Part shown: positions 45,155-53,058 of the stretch, piece by piece
Numbering within the stretch: position 1 is the first letter of the stretch
How the letters are laid out: every line of letters starts with the position of its first letter
Source: Aphodosoma sp045614825
GTDB taxonomy: Bacteria; Bacteroidota; Bacteroidia; Bacteroidales; Paludibacteraceae
Direction: 5' to 3'
Assembly (NCBI GenBank): GCA_045614825.1
Contig: JAZLDO010000178.1
Span: 1-64,000, forward strand
DNA: 64,000 nucleotides
Notes under the pieces: model-generated
What the model was told of the DNA's origin: nothing
Seen by the model: the letters and a program-made list of their open reading frames with translations, nothing else
Database searches by the model: none
Position numbers and translations under genes: made by a program

Positions 45155-46456
45155 ATGGAAAAAGAGAAAGAAATGGCGCGTTATGCGTTGGATTATGCAT
45201 TGCGTAAAGGTTGTCAGCAGGTGAGAGCTTTATTTTCGGCTGGCGAGGAGAATGAGGTTGAAGTGCGTGATGGAAAGGTTGATAAATTGCATCATTCAGG
45301 TGGATGTCAGTTATCGTTGGGTCTTTTTGTAGATGGGTCGTATAGTACGATTTCGACTAATCGTTTGGAGCGAGAAGAGTTGGAGCGATTTATTGATAAG
45401 GGTATTATTGGAACTCGATTTTTAGCGAAGGACCCTTATCGTTCGTTGCCAGAGAAGGCGATGTATTATCGTGGAGAGATGGACGATTTTGGATTGTATG
45501 ATTCAGGATTTAAGGATGTTGGGGTAGATGAGAAGATTGCTACTGCAAAGACTATATTTGAAGAGATTGTTGATGAACGCGTGATTTCTGCTATGGCTGC
45601 TGTGGCTGATACCGAGACTTACAATTATTTGATTGATAGTAATGGTTTTGAGGGAGAGAAGCGTAGGACGTTGTATATGGCTACGGTACAGGTGAGTGTG
45701 AAAGGAGAGGGAGATGAGCGACCTGAGGATTATTATTATGTGAATGGTCAGCATTGGAGTCGTTTGCAGAAAAATGGTATTGGTGTTGAGGCTTTGCGAC
45801 GCACGGTGGATAAAATAGGTGCAAGTAGAGTGGAATCGGGAGTGTATGATGTTGTGGTGGATAGAAGAGTTGCATCGACGTTGGTTAGTCCTATTGTTTC
45901 GGCATTGAGGGGTGAGGCGTTGCACATGAAATCGAGTTTTTTACTTGATAAAAAAGGGGAGAAGATAGGATCGGAAAAGATGACTATAGTGGATAATCCG
46001 CGTCAGTATGGTAAGGCTGGTGCTAAATTATTTGATAATGAGGGGATTGCTTTGGAGAGTATGCCAATTGTGGAGAATGGAGTGTTGAAGAATTACTATA
46101 TATCGAATTATATGAGTAAGAAGATGGGTGTGGAGATGACGCAGGGCAGTACGACGATTTTGGATTTTGGGTTGGGCGATAGTGATACTGCGGGTTTGGT
46201 ACGAAATTTGAATAAGGGCTTGTATATTACGGGATTTAATGGGGGTAATTGTAATGGTACGACTGGTGATTTTTCGTATGGTATTGAGGGTTATTGGGTT
46301 GAGAATGGGGTGATTGTGAAACCAGTGAGCGAGATGTTGATGACGGGTAATATGTTGACATTGTGGTCTAATTTAGTTGATATGTCGAATGATCCATTAG
46401 GGTATTCGGCATGGAAGTTTCCGTCGATGTTGTTTGCGGGGGTTGTGGTGAATTAG
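45155..46456 (+). CDS. TldE/PmbA-like protein of the TldD/PmbA family
   Basis: The protein of 433 residues belongs to the TldD/PmbA (U62) family. TldD and TldE form a heterodimeric protease that trims unfolded or modified peptides; TldD carries an HExxxH zinc site and TldE does not. No HExxxH is visible here, so this is the TldE/PmbA-like partner. The family signatures GVYDVVVDRRVASTLVSPIV, MKSSFLLDKKGEKIGSEKMT and FNGGNCNGTTGDFSYGIEGY are clear. No tldD lies next to it, although the pair is often adjacent. ATG 45155 (MEKEKEMARYALDYALRKG) is preferred; the earlier ATG at 45110 runs through a repeat. The stop codon lies in a TAGGGAG tract. Confidence 0.85.
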   Translation: MEKEKEMARYALDYALRKGCQQVRALFSAGEENEVEVRDGKVDKLHHSGGCQLSLGLFVDGSYSTISTNRLEREELERFIDKGIIGTRFLAKDPYRSLPEKAMYYRGEMDDFGLYDSGFKDVGVDEKIATAKTIFEEIVDERVISAMAAVADTETYNYLIDSNGFEGEKRRTLYMATVQVSVKGEGDERPEDYYYVNGQHWSRLQKNGIGVEALRRTVDKIGASRVESGVYDVVVDRRVASTLVSPIVSALRGEALHMKSSFLLDKKGEKIGSEKMTIVDNPRQYGKAGAKLFDNEGIALESMPIVENGVLKNYYISNYMSKKMGVEMTQGSTTILDFGLGDSDTAGLVRNLNKGLYITGFNGGNCNGTTGDFSYGIEGYWVENGVIVKPVSEMLMTGNMLTLWSNLVDMSNDPLGYSAWKFPSMLFAGVVVN

Positions 46457-46500
46457 GGAGTAGGGAGTAGGGAGTAGGGAGTAGGGAGTAAGGAGTAGGG
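46454..46500 (+). repeat. TAGGGAG heptamer tract
   Basis: Six to seven units of TAGGGAG (one TAAGGAG) follow each other. The first TAG is the stop codon of the TldE/PmbA-like gene. Confidence 0.9.
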
Positions 46501-46527
46501 AATTATGATTCTCAATTCTTAATTCAA

Positions 46528-46559
46528 TTTGTTTATCTCAATTATTTTTTGTATATTTG
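46528..46559 (+). promoter_or_regulatory. Promoter of the NifU-like/GGGtGRT pair
   Basis: TTTG (46528-46531), 20 nt, TATATTTG (46552-46559). The leader is about 117 nt and carries no recognised riboswitch. Confidence 0.75.
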
Positions 46560-46682
46560 CACGGTTTTTGTATAAAGTACAAAATATAGTCAACTGACTA
46601 ATTATAAACTATTAAAAATATTAACAATGGCGAGTTTTTAGTCTTGTTACTAATGACTTGCTGCTAAAAGTTTAAAAAAAGT

Positions 46683-47375
46683 ATGATTTATTCTCACGAA
46701 GTAGAACACATGTGTGTTGTTGCTAAAGGAGCAAATCACGAATCGGCTCCAATTCCTCAAGAAGGTAAATGGACACGTGCGAAAGAGATTAAAGACATCA
46801 ATGGTCTTACACACGGTATTGGCTGGTGTGCTCCAAAACAAGGTGCTTGTAAATTGACTCTCAACGTTAAAGAGGGTATTATTCAAGAAGCATTGGTTGA
46901 AACTATCGGTTGCTCGGGTATGACTCACTCGGCTGCTATGGCATCGGAAATTCTTCCTGGTAAAACTCTTCTTGAAGCATTGAATACTGACTTGGTTTGT
47001 GATGCTATCAACACAGCAATGCGCGAACTCTTCCTTCAAATCGTTTATGGTCGTACACAATCAGCTTTCTCAGAAGGTGGTTTGCCAATCGGCGCTGGTC
47101 TTGAAGATTTGGGTAAAGGTCTTCGTTCACAAGTGGGTACTATGTTCGGTACATTGGCTAAAGGTACTCGTTTCCTCGAAATGGCAGAAGGTTATTGTAC
47201 ACGTATGGCTCTTGATGCTGACAACGAAGTTATCGGTTATGAATTCATCCACCTTGGTAAATTCATGGATATGGTGAAAAAAGGCGTAGATGCTAATGAA
47301 GCTTTGGAAAAAGCTAAAGGTACTTACGGCCGTTTCAAAGATGCAGTTAAATATATTGATCCACGTAACGAATAA
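46683..47375 (+). CDS. NifU-like iron-sulfur scaffold protein
   Basis: The 230-residue protein is related to the NifU/IscU N-terminal scaffold, which holds Fe-S clusters during assembly. Candidate ligands are seen in GWCAPKQGACKLTL (about 48-61), ETIGCSGMTHSAAMASEIL (about 73-91) and the cysteine of TDLVCDAINTAMRELF (about 102-117). It is longer than IscU (about 128 residues). The extra C-terminal part contains GYEFIHLGKFMDMVKKG. In many anaerobes this protein sits directly before the GGGtGRT protein, as here, and the two probably work together. It has a strong promoter, and its codon use is that of a well-expressed gene. Confidence 0.8.
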   Translation: MIYSHEVEHMCVVAKGANHESAPIPQEGKWTRAKEIKDINGLTHGIGWCAPKQGACKLTLNVKEGIIQEALVETIGCSGMTHSAAMASEILPGKTLLEALNTDLVCDAINTAMRELFLQIVYGRTQSAFSEGGLPIGAGLEDLGKGLRSQVGTMFGTLAKGTRFLEMAEGYCTRMALDADNEVIGYEFIHLGKFMDMVKKGVDANEALEKAKGTYGRFKDAVKYIDPRNE

Positions 47376-47490
47376 AGTTGAAAGTTGAAAGTTGAGAGTT
47401 GAAAGCTGCCATTCGGGATATGATTTATTCCTTTTGGGTAAAGATTTTCAATATAAATTTCAAGTTTCACATTTCACATTTCAAATTATT
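47376..47490 (+). repeat. GTTGAAA tract, TGCCATTCGG core, TTTCACA/TTTCAA arm
   Basis: GTTGAAA/GTTGAGA units (47376-47405) start directly at the stop codon. TGCCATTCGG lies at 47407-47416, and a looser complementary tract of TTTCAA/TTTCACA words occupies 47449-47487. The arms could pair around the core. The same plan occurs at 62384-62491. Confidence 0.7.
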
Positions 47491-47497
47491 TAAAGTT

Positions 47498-48508
47498 ATG
47501 GCAAAACACGAAGTAAAATTTGAATCTCAAGATCGCCGTATCGATAATATCCTTAAAGTATTGAACGGCTACGGTATCGCGTCAATCGAAGAAGCAGAAG
47601 CAATTTGCGACGCAAAAGGTATCGATCCATATAAAATGTGTGAAGAAACACAACCAATCTGTTTTGAAAATGCAAAATGGGCTTACGTAGTAGGTGCTGC
47701 AATTGCAATCAAAAAAGGTTGTACTAACGCTGCTGATGCTGCAGAAGCAATCGGTGAAGGTTTGCAAGCATTCTGTATCGCAGGTTCGGTGGCAGATGAT
47801 CGTAAAGTAGGTATCGGTCACGGTAACTTGGCAGCTCGTCTTCTCCGCGAAGAGACAAAATGTTTCGCATTCTTGGCTGGTCACGAATCATTCGCTGCTG
47901 CAGAAGGTGCTATCAAAATCGCTGAAATGGCTAACAAAGTTCGTAAAGAACCTCTCCGCGTTATCCTCAACGGTCTTGGTAAAGATGCTGCTAAAATCAT
48001 CTCTCGTATCAACGGTTTCACATACGTTCAAACTGAATTTGACTACTATTCAGGCGAGCTTAAAATCGTAAACGAAAAAGCATATTCAGATGGTCTTCGC
48101 GCGAAAGTGCGTTGCTATGGTGCTGACGATGTACGCGAAGGTGTAGCAGTTATGCGTTCGGAAGGTGTTGACGTATCTATCACTGGTAACTCAACAAACC
48201 CAACACGTTTCCAACACCCTGTTGCTGGTACATACAAAAAAGAGTGTATGGAACAAGGCAAAAATTATTTCTCGGTAGCATCAGGTGGTGGTACAGGTCG
48301 TACACTTCACCCAGATAATATGGCAGCAGGTCCTGCTTCTTACGGTATGACTGATACAATGGGTCGTATGCACGGTGATGCTCAATTTGCTGGTTCTTCA
48401 TCTGTTCCTGCTCACGTTGAGATGATGGGCTTCCTTGGTATGGGTAACAACCCAATGGTAGGTGCTACAGTTGCTGTGGCAGTTGCTATCGAAGAGGCTT
48501 GCAAATAA
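47498..48508 (+). CDS. GGGtGRT protein
   Basis: This 336-residue cytosolic protein belongs to the family named after its GGGtGRT motif, seen here as VASGGGTGRTLHPDN near residue 260. The family is found in anaerobic bacteria next to a NifU-like scaffold and is thought to act in iron-sulfur metabolism; its reaction is not known. Also conserved-looking are VGIGHGNLAARLLREETKCF, the alanine-rich AGHESFAAAEGAIKIAEMA and STNPTRFQHPVAGTYKKEC. The start at 47498 (MAKHEVKFESQDRR) is preferred because the longer frame reads through the repeat-rich gap. Its codon use is biased towards C-ending codons, which fits high expression. A terminator follows. Confidence 0.88.
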   Translation: MAKHEVKFESQDRRIDNILKVLNGYGIASIEEAEAICDAKGIDPYKMCEETQPICFENAKWAYVVGAAIAIKKGCTNAADAAEAIGEGLQAFCIAGSVADDRKVGIGHGNLAARLLREETKCFAFLAGHESFAAAEGAIKIAEMANKVRKEPLRVILNGLGKDAAKIISRINGFTYVQTEFDYYSGELKIVNEKAYSDGLRAKVRCYGADDVREGVAVMRSEGVDVSITGNSTNPTRFQHPVAGTYKKECMEQGKNYFSVASGGGTGRTLHPDNMAAGPASYGMTDTMGRMHGDAQFAGSSSVPAHVEMMGFLGMGNNPMVGATVAVAVAIEEACK

Positions 48509-48531
48509 TAGAATAAATTATATTTGAATAG

Positions 48532-48575
48532 AAAACTCCTGTAACGTAAATAGTTATGGGAGTTTTTCTTTTTTA
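48532..48575 (+). terminator. Terminator of the GGGtGRT operon
   Basis: AACTCC-t-GTAAC pairs with GTTAT-g-GGAGTT (48553-48563), followed by TTTTCTTTTTT. Confidence 0.85.
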
Positions 48576-48754
48576 TGCTATTTGCATATAGAATATTATT
48601 AGTGTCATTTTTTTCTATTGTTTTGTAGATTGAATAGGATTGAAATATTAAGTTTATTTTAACTGAAATCCTATATGTTTTGCTTAGAGAGGGTTAGAGG
48701 GGAATTTTGCAGTAGTTTTATGTGGTAGAGAGGTGTTTCTAGGGGGGTAAATTT

Positions 48755-49165
48755 AGGGAAATGTCTATATTTTTAGAAAATATGTCTATTAATCTAGGAA
48801 AATAGTGAAAAAACTGTCTACTATTTTTAGGAAAAGACATGCTGACTTTGCGAAAAATAAGGACTTACAAAGTTTGCAAAGTTTGCAAAGTTGGGCTAAT
48901 GTATTGATACTCTTTTAGTTGTTGAGGTGAAGTTGTTTTTTGTGGTTTGGGTTGTAAATAGCTTTTGTTCTTGATAATCAGATAATTGTCTGAACTTTGC
49001 AAACTTTGCAATTGCAAAGTTGGGTGTTGTTAGCGAGGCGCTGTGAAGTTCGGCTGTATCTTAGCAAACTCAAATAAATTTGGTTTGCGCTAACTTTGTA
49101 AACTTTGTAAGTGATGGGTGTAAAGATGGCGGTTTTCTACGGTACAGTTTGCTTGTAGTATGCTA
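48755..49165 (+). repeat. GCAAAGTT-rich dispersed repeat, copy 2
   Basis: This is the partner of 1975-2355 in opposite orientation. A 29-base block at 48761-48789 is identical to the reverse complement of 2289-2317. Then come GCAAAGTTTGCAAAGTTTGC at 48887 onwards, a second cluster near 48990-49025 and a third near 49090-49110, and the CGGTTTTCTACGG...TTGCTTG end (49130-49155) that also occurs at 31320-31345. There is no ORF. The 180 bases before it hold nothing recognisable. Confidence 0.7.
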
Positions 49166-49279
49166 GAGGGACGTGTTTGAAATATTAGACCCACTTTACA
49201 TATAATTCCGTTTGTTTTGAATTGTCAGAATAAGCAGAATTTTTTATGCTCAAAAACATAAAAAATAGTCAACAGAAAT

Positions 49280-49311
49280 TTTGTTTTATTAAGAAATAAA
49301 TATTACATTTG
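49280..49311 (+). promoter_or_regulatory. Promoter of the structured RNA
   Basis: TTTG (49280-49283), exactly 20 nt, TACATTTG (49304-49311). The expected start, about six bases later, falls on the first base of a 9-bp stem. Confidence 0.75.
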
Positions 49312-49316
49312 CTGTT

Positions 49317-49717
49317 GCCGATTCCATGCCGGGGCAGTCTGCCTTAGAAGGGTGGGATTGGCAGACATATAAAAAATGGCGTTTACTATAACGCTTTGAT
49401 ATTCGACACCTTAGAACTTCGCAACTTCTATAAAGTCACGTTGAATACAAAGCAATGGTAGATGTTCATGGGTGTATTGTATATAGCCAATATTGCATCC
49501 AAAATTGGAAAAATTCGATTTTTGGAGGTTTGTTTTCATTATTTTGATACGATTCGGAATAAGAAAATAGTTCAAAAAACAAGAATTATCCATACAGGAT
49601 TAGCAGTTGGAACAATATATCGGCGTGGACTTCTGCATTGCTCGTTTAACGTGATTGGGCAATGCGAAGGCCTTAAGGTGTGAAACGAGTAATAGACGAA
49701 GTTTCACGCTTTTTTTG
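49317..49717 (+). ncRNA. Structured RNA of about 400 nt before the motor operon
   Basis: The transcript is bounded by a consensus promoter and a strong terminator. Its 5' end forms GCCGATTCC (49317-49325) with GGGATTGGC (49354-49362), nine pairs including G-U. Further stems are GCGTT/AACGC (49379-49383 with 49390-49394), CCAAAA...TTTTGG around 49500-49526 and GCATTGC/GCAATGC (49635-49641 with 49659-49665). I find no tmRNA tag, no tRNA-like ends and no RNase P signature (GAGGAAAGTCC), so it does not look like either housekeeping RNA. A 73-codon frame at 49462-49683 overlaps it and is probably not a gene. It may be a free RNA or an attenuated leader of the operon at 49756. Confidence 0.6.
49678..49717 (+). 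terminator. Terminator or attenuator before the motor operon
   Basis: GTGTGAAAC (49678-49686) pairs with GTTTCACGC (49701-49709), followed by seven T. It lies 39 bases before the first operon start codon, and no clear second promoter is seen in between. Confidence 0.85.
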
Positions 49718-49755
49718 TGTCTAAAATAAAGTAAAATCTTAAAAAGTAAAATGCT

Positions 49756-51132
49756 ATGAACAAACTATTTAAATTATTATTCTCTATCTCCGTAATATTC
49801 TTATTGGGAGTTTGTGGTGCTTGTAAAAGAGAAGATCCAAAAACACTAACCTCAGAACTTGCAACATCTACATCAGTTCAAGATTCTATTATTGTAGAAT
49901 CACTTGCACAACCAACCTTAGCACAAACACAAATATTACATGTATTTATAGAAAATTCAGGCAGCATGAATGGTTATATTAATGCAACTTCGGATTTTCA
50001 AATGGCAATCGGACGAACTATTCAACTTATGAAATTCAAGTATGGAGAAGAAAATATAAAAACATATTATATAAACACAAAAGTTTCAGAGAAAATACGT
50101 CCTAATAATACTGATATATATGCATTTGTACAACAAATGTTAGACCGAAAAATTTTCAGTTCAACAGGAAACACCTCTTCAACTGATTTAAACAATATAA
50201 TTAAAGAAGTTCTTAACTTTGTTGACGAAAATAATTCTGCTATATTAATTTCAGATTTTATATATTCACTACCATCTACTAATGGTGTAACAACTAACTT
50301 GTTATATGGTTGCCAAAATTTAACTATGTCAGCTTTTTTAGAAAAAACTAAAGAAATGAATAATACATCATTAGCAACAAATTTAGTTCAGCTATTTAGT
50401 AGTTTTCAAGGACATTATTGGCACTGGGAAAAACCAAATGGATCGAACTATGTCAATCTTAATTGTCAACGCCCATATTATATTTGTATTATGGGTACTG
50501 ATGACAATGTTAAAGATTTCAATAAAAGTATAAATATTGAATCTTTAAAAGGATATAAAAATCAATTTACCATTTCAAATAAAAATATGGCAAATACTTC
50601 ATACACTGTTTTTGACACTAAATATAAAAAGGGTAAATATAGACATAATAATACCGATGCTATTCATTATATCAATAAGGTTGGAAAAACAACTAATGAT
50701 GAATTTGAATTGGGTATAGGTATTGATTTAAGCGATTTTACAATGTCTGAATCAGATAAATTAGATATTGCAAATTATACTATAAATCAAGGAAATTATC
50801 AAATTCTAAAAATAGAAGCTATTGATACACTAAAATTAGCTAATCCAACAGATAAAAATTTGGTGAGAAAAAATAACTGTACCCATGCTATTGTACTAGC
50901 TTGTACTGGATTCCCTAATGATATTTCATTAAGTATTAAAAGAGAATTACCGTCATGGGTAAATAATTCTTCGTCTATTGACGATAGAAATATTGCATTT
51001 GATGAAACAGAACAAAATAAAACTTTTGGATTTTATTATTTTGTGGAAGGTATTTCTGAGGCATATAATTACCTTGCAACAGATAAAAATAATTTTATGA
51101 CTATTAATATTAAAGTATCAACTAATAATTAA
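49756..51132 (+). CDS. Lipoprotein with von Willebrand A-like motif (operon gene 1)
   Basis: The N-terminus is a lipoprotein signal with the likely modified cysteine at 23 (GVCGAC, then KREDP). Acidic residues at +3/+4 after the cysteine resemble the Bacteroidota signal that sends lipoproteins to the cell surface (inference). A VWA-like core begins at residue 62, HVFIENSGSMNGY, where the MIDAS motif DxSxS reads ENSGS. It continues with SSTDLNNIIKEV and AILISDFIYS, which could supply the threonine and aspartate of a metal site. The remaining 300 residues are unassigned. It is the first of eight genes spaced by 18 bases or less, or overlapping. In this context it is probably the outer sensor or binding component. 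Confidence 0.75.
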   Translation: MNKLFKLLFSISVIFLLGVCGACKREDPKTLTSELATSTSVQDSIIVESLAQPTLAQTQILHVFIENSGSMNGYINATSDFQMAIGRTIQLMKFKYGEENIKTYYINTKVSEKIRPNNTDIYAFVQQMLDRKIFSSTGNTSSTDLNNIIKEVLNFVDENNSAILISDFIYSLPSTNGVTTNLLYGCQNLTMSAFLEKTKEMNNTSLATNLVQLFSSFQGHYWHWEKPNGSNYVNLNCQRPYYICIMGTDDNVKDFNKSINIESLKGYKNQFTISNKNMANTSYTVFDTKYKKGKYRHNNTDAIHYINKVGKTTNDEFELGIGIDLSDFTMSESDKLDIANYTINQGNYQILKIEAIDTLKLANPTDKNLVRKNNCTHAIVLACTGFPNDISLSIKRELPSWVNNSSSIDDRNIAFDETEQNKTFGFYYFVEGISEAYNYLATDKNNFMTINIKVSTNN

Positions 51133-51143
51133 CGACAAAAAAT

Positions 51144-51563
51144 ATGGAAGGTTTTATTGCTAATCTTTATGAACTATTTGGATTTGCCAATCAAGGCAAT
51201 TTTTCAAATGACATGTATAATTATGATTATTACCAGCCTATTTTTCTTATTATGGTAATATCTATGATAATTGTTAATGTAATTTATTATTATGTTATAA
51301 ATCACCCACGATGTAATCGCAGTTGGCATTGGTTACTTTTCAATCTAGGAACTTGTATTTTCAATTTTATTTTATCTTGGGTTATTTCGTCTGATAAAAT
51401 AAATGCCTTTTATGCTCAACAAGGAATGAATTCTCCTTATGATTGGACTTCTTATTTTATGCTTTCTTCAATAGCATCATTATGGGCTTTTATTTTCTTT
51501 TTAGTTTTTTCTTTCATAATTAAATGGTGGAGCCGAAATTGTAAACATTCTCCTTTTTTATAA
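51144..51563 (+). CDS. Small membrane protein, three TM helices (operon gene 2)
   Basis: The 139-residue protein has hydrophobic helices at about 31-52 (IFLIMVISMIIVNVIYYYVI), 63-83 (HWLLFNLGTCIFNFILSWVI) and 103-127 (YFMLSSIASLWAFIFFLVFS). A conserved-looking HPRCNRSWHW loop lies between the first two, and the tail is basic. I recognise no family. It lies 11 bases after the lipoprotein gene and 18 before the tubulin-like gene. Its likely role is an inner-membrane link between outer and cytosolic parts; this is inferred from context only. Confidence 0.7.
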   Translation: MEGFIANLYELFGFANQGNFSNDMYNYDYYQPIFLIMVISMIIVNVIYYYVINHPRCNRSWHWLLFNLGTCIFNFILSWVISSDKINAFYAQQGMNSPYDWTSYFMLSSIASLWAFIFFLVFSFIIKWWSRNCKHSPFL

Positions 51564-51581
51564 TTCTTAAAATATTTATAT

Positions 51582-53051
51582 ATGAGCAAGTTATTTGTGT
51601 TTGGTATTGGTGGAACAGGTTCTCGTGTCCTCAAATCTCTTACTATGTTATTAATGGCAGGAGTAAAAACCAATGTAGATGAAATCATCCCTATCGTTAT
51701 TGATAAAGATGAAACTAATGGTGATATGGTCAAAACAAAAAGATTAATAGAAACTTATATATCTACACAAAAAAAATTCACACACGATAGTGGAAAATTT
51801 TTCTCTACAAAGATGTCTTTATTAGACAATAATTTATGCTTACCTCTAAAAGATAAAGTGAAAAAGTTTTCTGATTATATTGCAATAAATCAACTTGATA
51901 ATTCCAATCGTGCCCTTATAGAGGCTCTTTTTTCTAAAAAAGCTCTTGACATGGAAACAACAGAAGGTTTCCGTGGTATTCCTAGTATTGGAAGTGTTGT
52001 ATTAAACCAATTTGAACAATCAGAAATATTCACTACTTTCGCTAATCAATTTAGAAAAGGAGATAAAATATTTATTATTAGTTCTATATTTGGAGGCACT
52101 GGTGCAAGTGGTTTCCCTTTGTTAACTAAAACATTGCGTGGCGATACAACTTTACCCAATTGGGATTCTGTTAAAACTGCACCTATTGGCGCAATATCAG
52201 TGTTACCATATTTTATTGTAGGCGAGCCAAATGAAGTGGGGAAAGTCAATGTTGATTCTGGGACATTTAGTTCTAAAGCAAAAGCTGCATTAGCTTATTA
52301 TGCCCAAACACTTGATGGTCAAATTGATGATATGTATTATGCTGGAGATGCAAAACATTCAATGTTTCCTTATAGTGCAGGTGGTAGTAAACAAACAAAT
52401 TATGCGCATTTTGTTGAACTTATATCTGCATTATCTATTGTTGATTTTGCGAATAAAACAGAGGATACTCAAAAAGAACAAACTTCTTATCACGAATTTG
52501 GCATTCTTAATCCACAACACAAATCAGATCAAATTATCTTTGATGACTTACATAGTGATACAAAAAAAATTATTACTAATCCTTTAATTCAACTATATAC
52601 ATTTAAACAATACATGCAATGTGTTTTTGATAAAGAAAACAAATATCAACCTTGGGCACATAATTTTCCAAATAAATCTCAAAATAATTTTGATTCAACA
52701 TTCAGACAAAGTGAAGCGATGCAACATTTAGATGAATGTTTAAAAAATTTTGGTATATGGTTAAATGAATTAGCTGATAACAAATTTCATAAACATAGTT
52801 TTATTCCTTTTAATTTATCTGCTGAATCATTAGCTTTTCTAAATGGAAAATCAGATAAATATATGGTAAAAACAGGCAACTGGAAATACTCTAATTGGGC
52901 ATGGCTCGACAATGAATTAAATAAAGCATGCACTACAAAAGAAACTCAAGTTTCAGAAACAATGACCAAAGAACAACGTTTCTTAGAAATTTTCTACAGA
53001 GCAACAAAAAAATTTGTTGATAATTTAGTACCAAACTCACAAGATAATTAA
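51582..53051 (+). CDS. Tubulin/FtsZ-like protein (operon gene 3)
   Basis: Two glycine-rich loops mark a tubulin-like nucleotide fold: FVFGIGGTGSRVLKSL (6-20) and ISSIFGGTGASGFPLL (166-180), the latter matching the tubulin signature GGTGSG. At 489 residues it fits the bacterial 'tubulin-like' (Tubulin_2) group rather than FtsZ, since the FtsZ-type sequence around these loops is absent. It is cytosolic, with no TM or signal. Family members probably bind GTP and may polymerise; nothing in the sequence proves that. It is followed after 7 bases by an actin/Hsp70-fold ATPase and then by a MotA/MotB-like pair. It is probably the nucleotide-dependent cytosolic platform of the machine. Confidence 0.78.
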   Translation: MSKLFVFGIGGTGSRVLKSLTMLLMAGVKTNVDEIIPIVIDKDETNGDMVKTKRLIETYISTQKKFTHDSGKFFSTKMSLLDNNLCLPLKDKVKKFSDYIAINQLDNSNRALIEALFSKKALDMETTEGFRGIPSIGSVVLNQFEQSEIFTTFANQFRKGDKIFIISSIFGGTGASGFPLLTKTLRGDTTLPNWDSVKTAPIGAISVLPYFIVGEPNEVGKVNVDSGTFSSKAKAALAYYAQTLDGQIDDMYYAGDAKHSMFPYSAGGSKQTNYAHFVELISALSIVDFANKTEDTQKEQTSYHEFGILNPQHKSDQIIFDDLHSDTKKIITNPLIQLYTFKQYMQCVFDKENKYQPWAHNFPNKSQNNFDSTFRQSEAMQHLDECLKNFGIWLNELADNKFHKHSFIPFNLSAESLAFLNGKSDKYMVKTGNWKYSNWAWLDNELNKACTTKETQVSETMTKEQRFLEIFYRATKKFVDNLVPNSQDN

Positions 53052-53058
53052 ACATACT

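Noticed and set aside
49462..49683. 73-codon ORF inside the structured RNA
   Set aside because: It overlaps several predicted stems, runs into the terminator stem and has no family resemblance. It is probably a chance frame.
49317..49717. tmRNA or RNase P RNA
   Set aside because: The length would fit, but there is no tag reading frame ending in LAA, no tRNA-like ends and no GAGGAAAGTCC-type RNase P core.
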